64,000 nucleotides of DNA from Sphingobacterium bovisgrunnientis (GCF_009829085.1 NZ_WUQY01000002.1:124001-188000); one strand, 5' to 3'; counted from the first letter of the stretch, positions 45,099 to 54,874 are shown. Made by a program: numbers and translations. Notes: a model not told the origin generated them from the sequence alone.

Positions 45099-46664
45099 TT
45101 ATTTAAGGATTTCTAATGAAGTCAACTGGTGATGGGTGTTTCCATACATATCTGTAGCTCTAACTTCAATTTGATGTTTGCCTACTTCTAAAGAATTTGG
45201 AAATTTAGCTTCCCACAAATGCGAAGAATTAACAGGAGTCGATGGTCTTCTACCTTGAATGTAGTTTTCTGCATTATCAAATTTTAAAACTTCATATTGA
45301 TATGAAGGATCTACAGCTTCTATATAAGACATATCTTTCCAATCTTGATTTCCAATACGGAATTGAACTTTATCACCTTTCTTACCAAGGAAGAAGTTTG
45401 CAGTAATTTTATATCTTTTGATATGCTTCTTATCAATCACTTTAGGTGCAATGATTTTTATTTGATAATCTTTGCTTTCACCCGCTACCTTATAATTGAA
45501 AGAGTATTTGTTACCCTCCACATTCAATATTGCATACCCTCTTGGTGTACCATCGCGCATTGTAGAATTAGGAACTCCTTGCGCATTAAAGGATCCAGAA
45601 TACCAATCACCCGATGTTGTCCCTACATTATACTCGTGATGTGGCATTTCTTGTCGCCATCCATCTTCCTTTCCATAGAAAATTTGTTGTTGATAGTGTG
45701 TGTGTGCAGACATCGAAACAGTATATTTATAGGATGCTAAAATATCAAAAAGGCGTTGTCTATCTTCATTACGAAATACATCAGAATTTGTATGCGCCAA
45801 TGGGATATGAAAATTTAAAACAATCAACTTGTCTTTTGGTACAAATTTCAAATTGTTCTCAATAAAATCCAATTGATCTTTTCTAAAACCACCTAAATAA
45901 CCTTTACCGGTACGTGGATTAGGGTAAATAATATTGTCAAGAACAATAAAATGGGCATTGCCATAATTGAAGGAATAATTCGCTGGCCCAAAATGATACT
46001 CAAACGTCTCATCAGACAAAGAATCTGATTTCACATCAAAGTTCATATCATGATTACCAATGACGTTATACCAAGGTTTACCAATTTTTTGAATTGCATC
46101 TTGATATGGTTTATGCAACACTAAATCATCACCTACTAAGTCACCCAAGCTAATACCAAATGCAATATCATTAGCAACTTCAATATCATCAATTATTCCT
46201 TTTTGGAAATAAGCAATTTCATCCAGATTGTATGCTTGTGGATCTCCGAATACTAATGCTTTGAAGCTATTGTTTTCTTCTTGTTTATATAACGGAAAGT
46301 CAATACGCTTTGGTAATTTTCCCGTAGGTGAGTAAGTCGTATATTTTAACTTTGGGGCACCCTGAGGCTTGTGGGCATGATAGAATTGCGGCAAATTCTT
46401 GTCATTTAGTGGAAAGCCAAAACCACTTGGTTTAACAACAAAGATCATGTTATCTTTCCCAACAGGAATTTCATATTCTCCGTTAGAATTCGTCTGTACC
46501 ACATCATGTCCATTACTAACGGACACAGTCGAAATACCTAATTCTGTTCTATCTTTTTTACCATTTTGATTTGCATCATGGTATACGGTTCCCCTAGCAA
46601 TTTCTTGTGCATTAGCAGCACCAATCGCTAAAATACATCCCCCTAATAATATTTTAAATTTCAT
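45099..46664 (-). CDS. Secreted calcineurin-like phosphoesterase with accessory beta domains
   Basis: The 521-residue protein has a signal peptide (ending about ANAQ, residue 20) and an N-terminal SdrD-B/prealbumin-like domain (22-115: GTVYHDANQNGKKDRTELGI). The metallophosphoesterase core shows GDPQ, GDLVGDD, GNHDMN, FHIPLAH and SAHTHYQQ, the five metal-binding motifs. The C-terminal beta domain is about 400-521. The substrate may be a phosphate ester of a nutrient or surface glycan. It lies between the two SusCD units with its own promoter and terminator, so it is not simply a member of either. Confidence 0.88.
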   Translation of the reverse strand: MKFKILLGGCILAIGAANAQEIARGTVYHDANQNGKKDRTELGISTVSVSNGHDVVQTNSNGEYEIPVGKDNMIFVVKPSGFGFPLNDKNLPQFYHAHKPQGAPKLKYTTYSPTGKLPKRIDFPLYKQEENNSFKALVFGDPQAYNLDEIAYFQKGIIDDIEVANDIAFGISLGDLVGDDLVLHKPYQDAIQKIGKPWYNVIGNHDMNFDVKSDSLSDETFEYHFGPANYSFNYGNAHFIVLDNIIYPNPRTGKGYLGGFRKDQLDFIENNLKFVPKDKLIVLNFHIPLAHTNSDVFRNEDRQRLFDILASYKYTVSMSAHTHYQQQIFYGKEDGWRQEMPHHEYNVGTTSGDWYSGSFNAQGVPNSTMRDGTPRGYAILNVEGNKYSFNYKVAGESKDYQIKIIAPKVIDKKHIKRYKITANFFLGKKGDKVQFRIGNQDWKDMSYIEAVDPSYQYEVLKFDNAENYIQGRRPSTPVNSSHLWEAKFPNSLEVGKHQIEVRATDMYGNTHHQLTSLEILK

Positions 46665-46682
46665 AAATAGTTATACTTTCTG

Positions 46683-46690
46683 CAAAAGTA
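46683..46690 (-). promoter_or_regulatory. -7 element of the phosphoesterase gene
   Basis: The minus strand reads TACTTTTG, an exact TAnnTTTG match, about 19 bases before the ATG at 46664. No TTTG lies at the ideal -33 distance. Confidence 0.45.
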
Positions 46691-46910
46691 TTTTTCAAAG
46701 ACAAACTATTTATTATTGTAATATTAAGATTAGATTAAATATAAAATGACAAAATAACCTATGCTGCATAGCCTGCACTCCTTTAGACAATTATTTAGTG
46801 ATCCAAATATGCTATAATATTAACAAGTTTTGCATTTATTAAAATAGCCTTATTTATTTATAAAAAATATAAAATACATGTTAGATATTACAAATTATCT
46901 ATAAATATGA

Positions 46911-46934
46911 AAAGCACCAATTTCTTGATGCTTT
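46911..46934 (-). terminator. Terminator of the second SusCD unit
   Basis: AAAGCACCAA at 46911-46920 pairs with TTGATGCTTT at 46925-46934, with one G-T pair on the transcribed strand. It lies 23 bases after the susD stop. Its sequence is nearly identical to the tRNA terminator at 52456-52479. The rest of the 46665-46956 gap is AT-rich and holds no gene. Confidence 0.7.
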
Positions 46935-46956
46935 TGCTTTAACTCTTTTTCAGAGA

Positions 46957-48738
46957 CTAATTTATCGTTGGATCGAATGTTCCTCCCCAATCTTTATTTT
47001 GCTCCAATTTTGAATTTTTATCCAATACTGATTGTGATAGAGGGAAGAAATAGTATGTGTCAGGCAGAATATTTACCTGCGCTCCAGTACGGGGGACTTG
47101 CAATAGAATATATTTAAACTGATTCTCAACAAGTTGAAAATTACGCGCTAAATTAGCCGCCTGTTCCAAATTCATTTCCGAACCATCAGGATTTATAGCA
47201 ATTGCTTCTACACCAAATTTGGTTTTATTGTGCAGTACATCAAGCTTACGCAATCTTCTTAAATCCCAGAAACGGTGTCCTTCAAAGGAGAATTCAATAT
47301 TTCTTTCAGCTAGAATTGCGTCTCTTATACCTTCTTTAGTATTAGCAGAGATACCATAGTTGCCATCTGATCCAGCATCAATACCAGCACGCTGCCGAAT
47401 TTTCTTCAGTAGATCTTTTGCTGTATTCAAATCTCCAGTTTCATTCGCAGTTTCAGCATAATTCAGCATGACTTCAGCCAAGCGCATCACTACGTAATCT
47501 ACATCATATTGCGTTTCTACTTCAGTTTGTTTTAATGAAAGTTTAGAATTCTTTAAGATAAAAAAACCACTATAGCGATTTAAGTTTTCGGATGGTGTAC
47601 GTGCGTTTGGATTAATTCCAAAATCGTCTAATGCCGCCGCAACACCTACGGAAGTGTATTGTCTTTTGCCCATCTTACCAGAAACTTCATAAATTTTACC
47701 ATTCCAAACAATTGATTTTTCAAATCTTGGATCTCGGTCTTCCCAATATGATTGTAAAAATTGTGCATCAGTTTTGTAATATGCACTTGTAGGATCCGAA
47801 TAAAGCTTACCATCTTTCATAGGAAAAGATTTTACGAATTCCCATGAAGGCACTGAGCTTGCTGTACCTCTACTTTCTGATCCCGGACGAACACCATAGT
47901 CGTAACTCGCAACTTTATTGGGATAAGTATTGATCACAGCAAAGATTACTTCAGGCCCTTTCTCTTGTAAAGCTATATTATAATAATCTGGTGTAAGACT
48001 ATAGCCATTCGCTATAAGCCGTTCATAGGCTGTTTTGTTAGCTGCATTTGCTTCTGCCCAGTATTCATTTCCATATGGATTATTAGGATTATATTGTGGT
48101 GACGCCTTGTATAACAACACTTTAGCTTTGAATGCTACAGCAAAGTTTCCATCTACCTTGCCGTAATCAGTAGATCCTTTTTGAATAGTTGATGGAAGAA
48201 AGGATATAGCTTGATCTAAATCTTTAACAATCAATTCAAAACATTCTTTCGTACTATTTCTTGGTGTTTCTAAATCTTCACTATTTAGCTCTTGTGGTTC
48301 AGTGATGTAGGGAACACCACCGTGAAATTTGACCATATTAAAATACATATATGCTCGCATAAATAGGGCTTGGCCAAGCACACTGTTTTTGACTTCTGTA
48401 GACAAACCTGTACTTGCATTCACATTCTGAATTGCCGTGTTTATTCTTCTTATAGTTGTATAATCCCAAGCTTTATAAGAGGAATTATTTACCGTCACCG
48501 CATCTAGAGGAAAATTAATTCCTATCAATTGATCTGAATTGTTATCTGCTCCTGCAGACCAGTTTCCGAATAATGGATATAGATTTGCTAAATAAGCATT
48601 AACTAAATTAGGGTCATTCCATACTCTTTCTTCATCCAATGAACCTAAATTTGGAATATCAAGGACATCCTTACAGGAAGATGTCGCTAAGGCTAGGGCT
48701 AGTATAGGATATAATATCTTTTTCATAGTAATAATCAT
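46957..48738 (-). CDS. SusD/RagB-family nutrient-binding lipoprotein
   Basis: The 593-residue protein has lipobox ATSSC and the SusD fold: DEERVWNDPNLVNAYLANLY, helices around LFMRAYMYFNMVKFHGGVPYI, and the C-terminal domain with VMRLAEVMLNYAETANETGD and ILAERNIEFSFEGHRFWDLRRLRKLD. It works with the SusC encoded directly upstream. The ATG at 48738 overlaps the susC stop as TAATG; an ATG at 48726 (MKKILYP) is an equally good start for the signal peptide. The unit is only susC-susD, with no enzyme or regulator attached. Confidence 0.93.
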   Translation of the reverse strand: MIITMKKILYPILALALATSSCKDVLDIPNLGSLDEERVWNDPNLVNAYLANLYPLFGNWSAGADNNSDQLIGINFPLDAVTVNNSSYKAWDYTTIRRINTAIQNVNASTGLSTEVKNSVLGQALFMRAYMYFNMVKFHGGVPYITEPQELNSEDLETPRNSTKECFELIVKDLDQAISFLPSTIQKGSTDYGKVDGNFAVAFKAKVLLYKASPQYNPNNPYGNEYWAEANAANKTAYERLIANGYSLTPDYYNIALQEKGPEVIFAVINTYPNKVASYDYGVRPGSESRGTASSVPSWEFVKSFPMKDGKLYSDPTSAYYKTDAQFLQSYWEDRDPRFEKSIVWNGKIYEVSGKMGKRQYTSVGVAAALDDFGINPNARTPSENLNRYSGFFILKNSKLSLKQTEVETQYDVDYVVMRLAEVMLNYAETANETGDLNTAKDLLKKIRQRAGIDAGSDGNYGISANTKEGIRDAILAERNIEFSFEGHRFWDLRRLRKLDVLHNKTKFGVEAIAINPDGSEMNLEQAANLARNFQLVENQFKYILLQVPRTGAQVNILPDTYYFFPLSQSVLDKNSKLEQNKDWGGTFDPTIN

Positions 48739-51700
48739 TAAAATTTAACATCTAAACCTAATGTAAATGTCTTCATCACTGGGTAGGAATCATACATCTT
48801 TTGTTCCGGATCATGAAACTCTGTCATAGGTGATAACACAAATAAATTAGTTCCATTGAAGAATACATTTACGCTCTTTATTTTCATAGCATTTGCAATA
48901 GATTGCGGTAGCCCGTATGAAACATTAAAATCACGCAAACGCATGTAAGCACCATTTCTGATCCAGAAAGTAGATGCTACACTACCAGATTCTTGCCAAT
49001 TTGACCCTACTACGCGAGGATATTGAGCATTTGGATTTTCTGGAGTCCACACATCACCAGCCCATATTGGGTAATATGGACGGAATGAACCACCATGCTG
49101 ACGCATACCTGCACCTTCTTGATTACTTATAATTCTATCGTAAGCCATTACACCTTGTAATAAAGCTGAAATAGATAAACCTTTCCAACTTGCATTTAAC
49201 CCTAATCCATAATTAATTCGCGGAGTATTATTCTCTGATAACAACATCATATCATTATCATCGATTTTTCCGTCAGGACCACCTGAATAATTAGCACCTT
49301 TAACATCTTTATACAAAATCATTCCTAAGTAAGGATCACGACCATACGTTTTAAAGCCTTTGCCAATAAGATCATCCAATTGAGCCTGCGTTCTTACTAT
49401 ATCTACTGCTTCCAAACCAATAATTCTGTTCTCTGGTCGACCTATTCTTGATCTAAAATTCTGCTCTCTTCCTGATTCATATGAAGGTTCTTCATCATAA
49501 ATATTCCATTGATCGACTGCATAACCCATGTTGGCTGTTATACCATAAGAAAATTCTCCTGCACGATCATTCCATCCCAACGTAAATTCACCACCTTTAT
49601 AACTTCGAGCAGCATAATTTTCAGGCGCTAATGTGCGACCGTAATTATCTGGAACGATCAAATTTCTACCACCCAAAATATCTGTCTCATCTCTTTTGAA
49701 AACATCAATATTACCAGAAAGACGATTATTTGCCATTGCAAAGTCTAGACCTAGGTTATAACTTTTTGAAGTTGTCCATGTAAGATTTTGCGTAGGATTA
49801 GAACCATAAGTTACACCATTGTAGTAGCGGTCTCCAAAAATATATCCTCCTGAAGGCGCATAGTTTTCCTGATATAAGAATTGTGCAATCTTCACCGCGC
49901 CGACATTTAAATCATTACCCGTAGTACCGAACGATGCTCTTAGCTTCAAGTCATTAAATGAGCCTTTAGCACTTTCGAAAAAGCTTTCTTCTGAAATACG
50001 CCATGCTGCAGACATGGAAGGGAAAAAGCCCCAACGCTTGTCACCAGGAAATAACGGTGAACCATCATAGCGGAATGAGAATTCTGCAATATATTTATCT
50101 GAATAGTTATAATTGGCACGACCAATAACACCACGACGTGCATCTACAGATTCGCTTGCATTAGTAGATCTGAAATTACGATCTGTAGGATAAATATACA
50201 TTTGATCTAAGCTTACTATTGGATTCTCTGCTCTTGAGTTAACGTATGTGCCGCCAAATTTATATTGCTCATAAACTAACATGGCATCAATTGAATGTTT
50301 GTTGAATGTGCGATTATAGTTTAAAAACCAGTTTAATTGGTATTGCCACTCTCGCTGTGGTGTATAATCTAAGAAAGGCTGGGCTTGACTAAATGTAAAA
50401 ATATTGATTTTATCTTCAGTAGGGGGTGCAGGAATAAATCTATTGTCACTGGCATCCAAAGACGTAAATGTATAGTTCTTTTGGAATGTCATGAATCTCT
50501 TACGCATATAATCATCAGCCACATAACTTCCTACTACTTTCGTAGACAAACCTTCTACTAACTTATCAAGTTTATAATTTAAGGTCATTATCGGATTCAC
50601 TTGACGTACTTTACGGTCTATGTAACGATTTCCAATCACTTGATCAATCACGTTCCAGGCCTGCCAGCTGCCCATAGGTGTTTGCACCGGATATTCAGTT
50701 GGCGTGCTACTTGGTGATCCATCAGCATTTAGATAAAATGGATACATTTTTGGCCAATTGAATGTCACACGATAAAAATCTGAAACATCAAAATCGTCAT
50801 CTGCAGCAGATGTGCTAAACGGCCAATAAAAACGTTTTGAGTTAGTTTGATTTGCTGCAATATTTACATCAATACTGAAATCATCAGTCACACGTGCACT
50901 AACATTACTCCTCAAATTGAACTTTTCATGTTCTAATGATTTGTACGATCCATTCTCTTTTCTATAACTTAACAAATTGTAATAAGTTATTCTATCTCCA
51001 CCACCGGTCAAAGAAATGGATTGTCTATGGCTAAAAGGATTACGCCAAATCATATCATTGACGCTATATACCTTATCTTTAAAATAATCAAATTCTTTTT
51101 GCGTGTTAGGTGCCACCCAAGGTGTTGATCGATCACCACGTTCCCATAAAAACTGAGATACACGATTTTGATATGTCAATTCATCAGCAGCCGTGGTAAT
51201 ATCCGCCAGCAATGTTTGTGTTGGTGCACCTAAAGTATAATTACTTTGTACATTAAAGACAGGCGCTTGAATCGTTCCTTTCTTAGTAGTTACGACCACT
51301 ACACCATTACCAGCGCGTGTTCCATATACAGCAGCAGTTGCTGCATCTTTCAAAAAACTCATTTGATCAACTTCATTTGCTTCCAAAGCATCGAATGCAG
51401 CTTTATCTCTAACGATACCATCAATAACATATAGCGGCTCGGCAAAGCTACCACGAATACGTAAGCTGGAAGATGCTCCAGCCATACCAGAAGTATTGGT
51501 AACGTTGACACCTGGCGCACGTCCAGCCAAAGTATTAGACAAATTGGATGGGGAAATATTTTTTAGCTGATCTGCATTGACAGAAGATATCGCACCCGTT
51601 AGATTTCCCTTTCGTTGTCTTCCGTAACCTACAATAACAACTTCTTCCAAATTACCAACATCTTCTACCAATTGTATAATGTTTGCTGATGCGTTCCTAA

Positions 51701-52004
51701 TCGTATATTGCTGCGTCTGAAAGCCTACACTTTTAAGTGTCAACACATCTCCTACTTTGGCTAGAATTTTAAATTCTCCACTAACTGATGTACTTGTGGA
51801 TTTGCCATCTGAACTTGAGATAGTGACACTAGGAATAGGATTGCCCTGCGCATCTACAACTTTTCCAGAAATTTCGTTTTGAATAATAATACGCAAATTC
51901 GTCGCGGCAGATAGATGTAGGGGAGCGGCAAATATCCCACTACTGGTAAAAATTCCTAAAAATCCAATAGGAATTATTCCTTTGAATAGGTATTTTTTTT
52001 TCAT
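48738..52004 (-). CDS. SusC/RagA-family TonB-linked outer-membrane transporter
   Basis: The 1088-residue protein has a signal peptide (about 1-27), then a short extra segment, a carboxypeptidase-regulatory-like domain (about 43-115: ISGKVVDAQGNPIPSVTIS), and a plug with LEEVVIVGYGRQRKGNLTGAIS, LAGRAPGVNVTNTSGMAG and FLKDAATAAVYGTRAGNGVVVVTTKKG. The long barrel ends MKTFTLGLDVKF. It differs clearly from the SusC at 40429-43536, so the two units handle different ligands and are not recent duplicates. Confidence 0.95.
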   Translation of the reverse strand: MKKKYLFKGIIPIGFLGIFTSSGIFAAPLHLSAATNLRIIIQNEISGKVVDAQGNPIPSVTISSSDGKSTSTSVSGEFKILAKVGDVLTLKSVGFQTQQYTIRNASANIIQLVEDVGNLEEVVIVGYGRQRKGNLTGAISSVNADQLKNISPSNLSNTLAGRAPGVNVTNTSGMAGASSSLRIRGSFAEPLYVIDGIVRDKAAFDALEANEVDQMSFLKDAATAAVYGTRAGNGVVVVTTKKGTIQAPVFNVQSNYTLGAPTQTLLADITTAADELTYQNRVSQFLWERGDRSTPWVAPNTQKEFDYFKDKVYSVNDMIWRNPFSHRQSISLTGGGDRITYYNLLSYRKENGSYKSLEHEKFNLRSNVSARVTDDFSIDVNIAANQTNSKRFYWPFSTSAADDDFDVSDFYRVTFNWPKMYPFYLNADGSPSSTPTEYPVQTPMGSWQAWNVIDQVIGNRYIDRKVRQVNPIMTLNYKLDKLVEGLSTKVVGSYVADDYMRKRFMTFQKNYTFTSLDASDNRFIPAPPTEDKINIFTFSQAQPFLDYTPQREWQYQLNWFLNYNRTFNKHSIDAMLVYEQYKFGGTYVNSRAENPIVSLDQMYIYPTDRNFRSTNASESVDARRGVIGRANYNYSDKYIAEFSFRYDGSPLFPGDKRWGFFPSMSAAWRISEESFFESAKGSFNDLKLRASFGTTGNDLNVGAVKIAQFLYQENYAPSGGYIFGDRYYNGVTYGSNPTQNLTWTTSKSYNLGLDFAMANNRLSGNIDVFKRDETDILGGRNLIVPDNYGRTLAPENYAARSYKGGEFTLGWNDRAGEFSYGITANMGYAVDQWNIYDEEPSYESGREQNFRSRIGRPENRIIGLEAVDIVRTQAQLDDLIGKGFKTYGRDPYLGMILYKDVKGANYSGGPDGKIDDNDMMLLSENNTPRINYGLGLNASWKGLSISALLQGVMAYDRIISNQEGAGMRQHGGSFRPYYPIWAGDVWTPENPNAQYPRVVGSNWQESGSVASTFWIRNGAYMRLRDFNVSYGLPQSIANAMKIKSVNVFFNGTNLFVLSPMTEFHDPEQKMYDSYPVMKTFTLGLDVKF

Positions 52005-52453
52005 AGTTTATATAAGTTAGTAGTAAATAATTCAAGCTACTAATAACCTATCACTATAGTTAACTATATTTTAAAAACAAGAAAAATTTACGAATTCAAA
52101 GAAGTGACAACTAAGTGCAATCGATAGTTTGTAAACTAAAAACAAAAAATATTTCAGCTTTAAAACACATCTTAAGGATATAGAAAACAAAAGTTCAAGC
52201 TATAAGATATGTTCTTTTATACACAAAGATAAATATGGTAAAACATACTCAAAATGAAAAGTGTGATGAGTTATCTATCTGCTAATCTGAATTACTGAGG
52301 GATAGTAAAATTATTAGAAGTTTACCTTACAGATAAAATATCCACGCTATCGGGTGTTCAAATCAGTATTATCGCACGCACACATAATACGTGTCCAATA
52401 CAGAAGAATTTAGTTTATAAAAAGTGTATATTTAAAAATTAGGTTATAACAGC
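52005..52453. other. Gene-free AT-rich gap upstream of the second susC
   Basis: About 450 bases between the susC start and the tRNA terminator. I see no reading frame of note, no RNA gene and no consensus promoter for susC. The stretch at 52370-52400 (CGCACGCACACATAATACGTG) is slightly richer in GC. The susC promoter must lie here but deviates from the common pattern. Confidence 0.6.
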
Positions 52454-52479
52454 AAAAAGCATCAATCTCTTGATGCTTT
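52454..52479 (-). terminator. Terminator of the tRNA-Val array
   Basis: AAAGCATCAA at 52456-52465 pairs with TTGATGCTTT at 52470-52479 around TCTC. On the minus strand the stem is followed by a T run (complement of 52454-52458). It lies 12 bases after the last tRNA. Confidence 0.85.
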
Positions 52480-52490
52480 CATTTGTAGAG

Positions 52491-52565
52491 TGGAGGCTAC
52501 TGGATTCGAACCAGTGACCCTCTGCTTGTAAGGCAGATGCTCTGAACCAGCTGAGCTAAGCCTCC
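52491..52565 (-). tRNA. tRNA-Val (anticodon TAC), third of the array
   Basis: A 75-base cloverleaf on the minus strand: acceptor GGAGGCT/AGCCTCC, D-arm GCTC/GAGC, anticodon loop CTTACAA within TCTGC/GCAGA, T-arm ACTGG-TTCGAAT-CCAGT, discriminator A. CCA is not encoded. The anticodon TAC reads GTA and other Val codons. Apart from flanks it is identical to the copy at 52664-52738. Confidence 0.97.
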
Positions 52566-52575
52566 GTATGGATGG

Positions 52576-52650
52576 TGGAGAATACTGGATTCGAACCAGT
52601 GACCCTCTGCTTGTAAGGCAGATGCTCTGAACCAGCTGAGCTAATTCTCC
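52576..52650 (-). tRNA. tRNA-Val (anticodon TAC), second of the array
   Basis: The same 75-base tRNA, but with acceptor stem GGAGAAT/ATTCTCC instead of GGAGGCT/AGCCTCC. The two changed positions are changed on both strands of the stem, so pairing is kept. Everything between the acceptor arms is the same as in its neighbours. It is separated from the third copy by 10 bases. Confidence 0.97.
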
Positions 52651-52663
52651 TTAGAATGTTTGG

Positions 52664-52738
52664 TGGAGGCTACTGGATTCGAACCAGTGACCCTCTGCTT
52701 GTAAGGCAGATGCTCTGAACCAGCTGAGCTAAGCCTCC
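52664..52738 (-). tRNA. tRNA-Val (anticodon TAC), first of the array
   Basis: A 75-base tRNA with acceptor GGAGGCT/AGCCTCC and anticodon TAC. It is promoter-proximal; the spacer to the second copy is 13 bases. The three are almost certainly cut from one transcript. Confidence 0.97.
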
Positions 52739-52793
52739 AAACATTTTTGTTTTTCTTTATCAGAACTCCACAACCTTATCCCGATTGCGTGTG

Positions 52794-52823
52794 CAAATAT
52801 AGCCCTAATTTTTAAGTTTCAAA
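52794..52823 (-). promoter_or_regulatory. Promoter of the tRNA-Val array
   Basis: On the minus strand TTTG (52823-52820), 18 bases, then TATATTTG (52801-52794). Transcription would start near 52787, about 50 bases before the first tRNA. This is one of the best promoter matches in the window. Confidence 0.7.
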
Positions 52824-52885
52824 ATGTTTTTTAAACTTTTTTACTATCAAATACTGTAAATTCCTAATAAAAAGACAGATAGTTT

Positions 52886-54874
52886 TTAGTCATAAAATTT
52901 CCAAGATGCACCAAATCTAAAGTTGGCTGGATTCATTGGATAACGACGTACAGAATAGTATCCCTTTGGATACAAATATTGATTCGTAAAATTGTTACTA
53001 ATAAAAAGATTTACACGCTTAATATTCATAGTCGCCCAAAAATCAACTATTGGATAAGTTGAAAACTCTAAGCTGGTATTTGTATTATAAAACTGTCCAG
53101 TATTAATCGAATAAGATGGAGTGACAAAAGGTGTATTAAATCGAATATCAGTACCAATTCGAATATTCAACACATCAAACCATCTCGAATCAAAATAGAA
53201 GCTATGCCAAGTATATAATTCAGGTGTCGCTATCACATCCATTGCATCGGATTTTTGATAAACAACACGATTATCCAAATGGAATTTACCAAATTTAAAG
53301 TTCTGTTCTACAGTAGCTTTTAAAAAGTTCAATTTTCCATATTGCGCAGCTTCAATCACTTTATCCAATCTACCGTCTTCATTTGGATTATCTATTTCTT
53401 TAAAATAGGTATAATTATCAATCAAGAAATATTCCACTCTACCTTTAAATCCCAACTTAGGATTGGTATATGCAAATGATAAATTCTGAGTTTTAGTCTT
53501 ATCCAAATCATTATTCCATTGGTGGTATGTATAATTCATACGATTAAATACCATCTCAGGAGATTTATTTTGTGAATATGCCCCCAATGAAATCTTACCC
53601 ACATTCTCCCCAATCAAAATGTCTGCTTTTGCTTCATAAAGGTAATCGCCAAAATTATGTCCCAAGACAATCTGATTTACCCCAACATTAAAATTAATAC
53701 GATCAGAGAATTTATAACTTGCATCACCTTTAACGGAGGAGTTCTGGTAAAAATTAGAAGAAAGACTGTCCGCCAACCATATCAAATCATTTTGAAATCC
53801 CAGATTCAATTTAGCTTCATTTTTCAAAACACTTTTTGGCCGTAAATAAAAAGCATAGGTGAATTCATTAGAAATGGTAGTTACTTTGGTTGTATCATGT
53901 ACTTCCTTAAAATTGCCAAATGGAAAAGCACTAAACGTATCATCTTCATTTTTGTAAAACACAAATCGCTGTTGTCGAATATGTGTATTATGCGCAATGG
54001 CATTAGTTGGATGTATTTCCATTTCTGGCAACCCATTATTGACCGTATCCAATCGCCCTAAAAAATATGATTGACGCAAAAAGAAGCTGTTGTCATTCCA
54101 TTTATTATATGGCCTAGTTTGTCTTTGACCATTCAAACGTGTTCGCGCTGAAAACCATGAGTTTAAGTTTTTATCCCGAAATAGAGTATCATTAACAACC
54201 GAACCATTCTCAGGTGCATCAAGCTTGTTAAAAGTCATATTTGCGAGCAAATTATACCTTTTACTTGGCGACTCATACCATGTATGGACCGCACCCTTTC
54301 GATCTGAATAATCTTGATTAAAAAAATACCCCTCCGTATTGGTGGCATGATAATCAACACCTATATTCCAATTTGGTCGAATATTTTGAGCTAATTTCAC
54401 CTTAAATACTTGGTCTTGGAAAAAAAAACCTACAGCATATAATTCTGAATATCTAGCTCTTGCCCGATAGTACAATACAGAGTCAGAAGTTAATAAATAA
54501 CGCTCTAATGCATGAAAACCAGGCTGAAAACCTATTTTTTTCGTTGGTTGAAATAATAAATCACGAGTTGCTAAACCATAAGATCCTAAATGGATACTTG
54601 GATTCCAAGGCAAATTTTGTTGATTATAATATTGGAAATTGTAATGTGTAGTGTCTATTTGCTGGGTTTGGGTCGCATTTTTCAACATCGCTAATGTGGC
54701 AAAACGAATATATTTCGCTGTAAAAACTACCGAATCCTTTTTGTTATCCTCTTTGGCTCTAGCTGAATCTAATGCCGAACTGAATTCATCATTCACTTGC
54801 GCTTGTAATGCCAATGTCAATGTGAAAAGGAAAATTAAACTTAATAAGCTGCGTACAAAATAACTACTCATCAA
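52886..54874 (-). CDS. Putative porin, outer-membrane beta-barrel
   Basis: The 662-residue protein has a signal peptide (ending about LALQAQ, residue 25) and a charged linker. A long barrel then shows many alternating strands and blocks typical of the Bacteroidota 'putative porin' family: LPWNPSIHLGSYGLATRDLLFQP, PNWNIGVDYHATNTEGYFFNQ and the C-terminal NPANFRFGASWKFYD. It probably lets solutes through the outer membrane without TonB. A TATTTTTG -7 element lies at 54894-54901 (minus), so it can be transcribed separately from the phosphorylase gene 41 bases upstream. An ATG one codon later is an alternative start. Confidence 0.85.
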   Translation of the reverse strand: MMSSYFVRSLLSLIFLFTLTLALQAQVNDEFSSALDSARAKEDNKKDSVVFTAKYIRFATLAMLKNATQTQQIDTTHYNFQYYNQQNLPWNPSIHLGSYGLATRDLLFQPTKKIGFQPGFHALERYLLTSDSVLYYRARARYSELYAVGFFFQDQVFKVKLAQNIRPNWNIGVDYHATNTEGYFFNQDYSDRKGAVHTWYESPSKRYNLLANMTFNKLDAPENGSVVNDTLFRDKNLNSWFSARTRLNGQRQTRPYNKWNDNSFFLRQSYFLGRLDTVNNGLPEMEIHPTNAIAHNTHIRQQRFVFYKNEDDTFSAFPFGNFKEVHDTTKVTTISNEFTYAFYLRPKSVLKNEAKLNLGFQNDLIWLADSLSSNFYQNSSVKGDASYKFSDRINFNVGVNQIVLGHNFGDYLYEAKADILIGENVGKISLGAYSQNKSPEMVFNRMNYTYHQWNNDLDKTKTQNLSFAYTNPKLGFKGRVEYFLIDNYTYFKEIDNPNEDGRLDKVIEAAQYGKLNFLKATVEQNFKFGKFHLDNRVVYQKSDAMDVIATPELYTWHSFYFDSRWFDVLNIRIGTDIRFNTPFVTPSYSINTGQFYNTNTSLEFSTYPIVDFWATMNIKRVNLFISNNFTNQYLYPKGYYSVRRYPMNPANFRFGASWKFYD

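Noticed and set aside
45345..45740. 131-codon open frame opposite the phosphoesterase
   Set aside because: Antisense to the metallophosphoesterase domain, with no promoter or signal of its own.
52491..52738. Regularly spaced direct repeats that look like a small CRISPR array
   Set aside because: The repeat units are complete tRNA-Val cloverleafs with only 10- and 13-base spacers; no cas gene is present.
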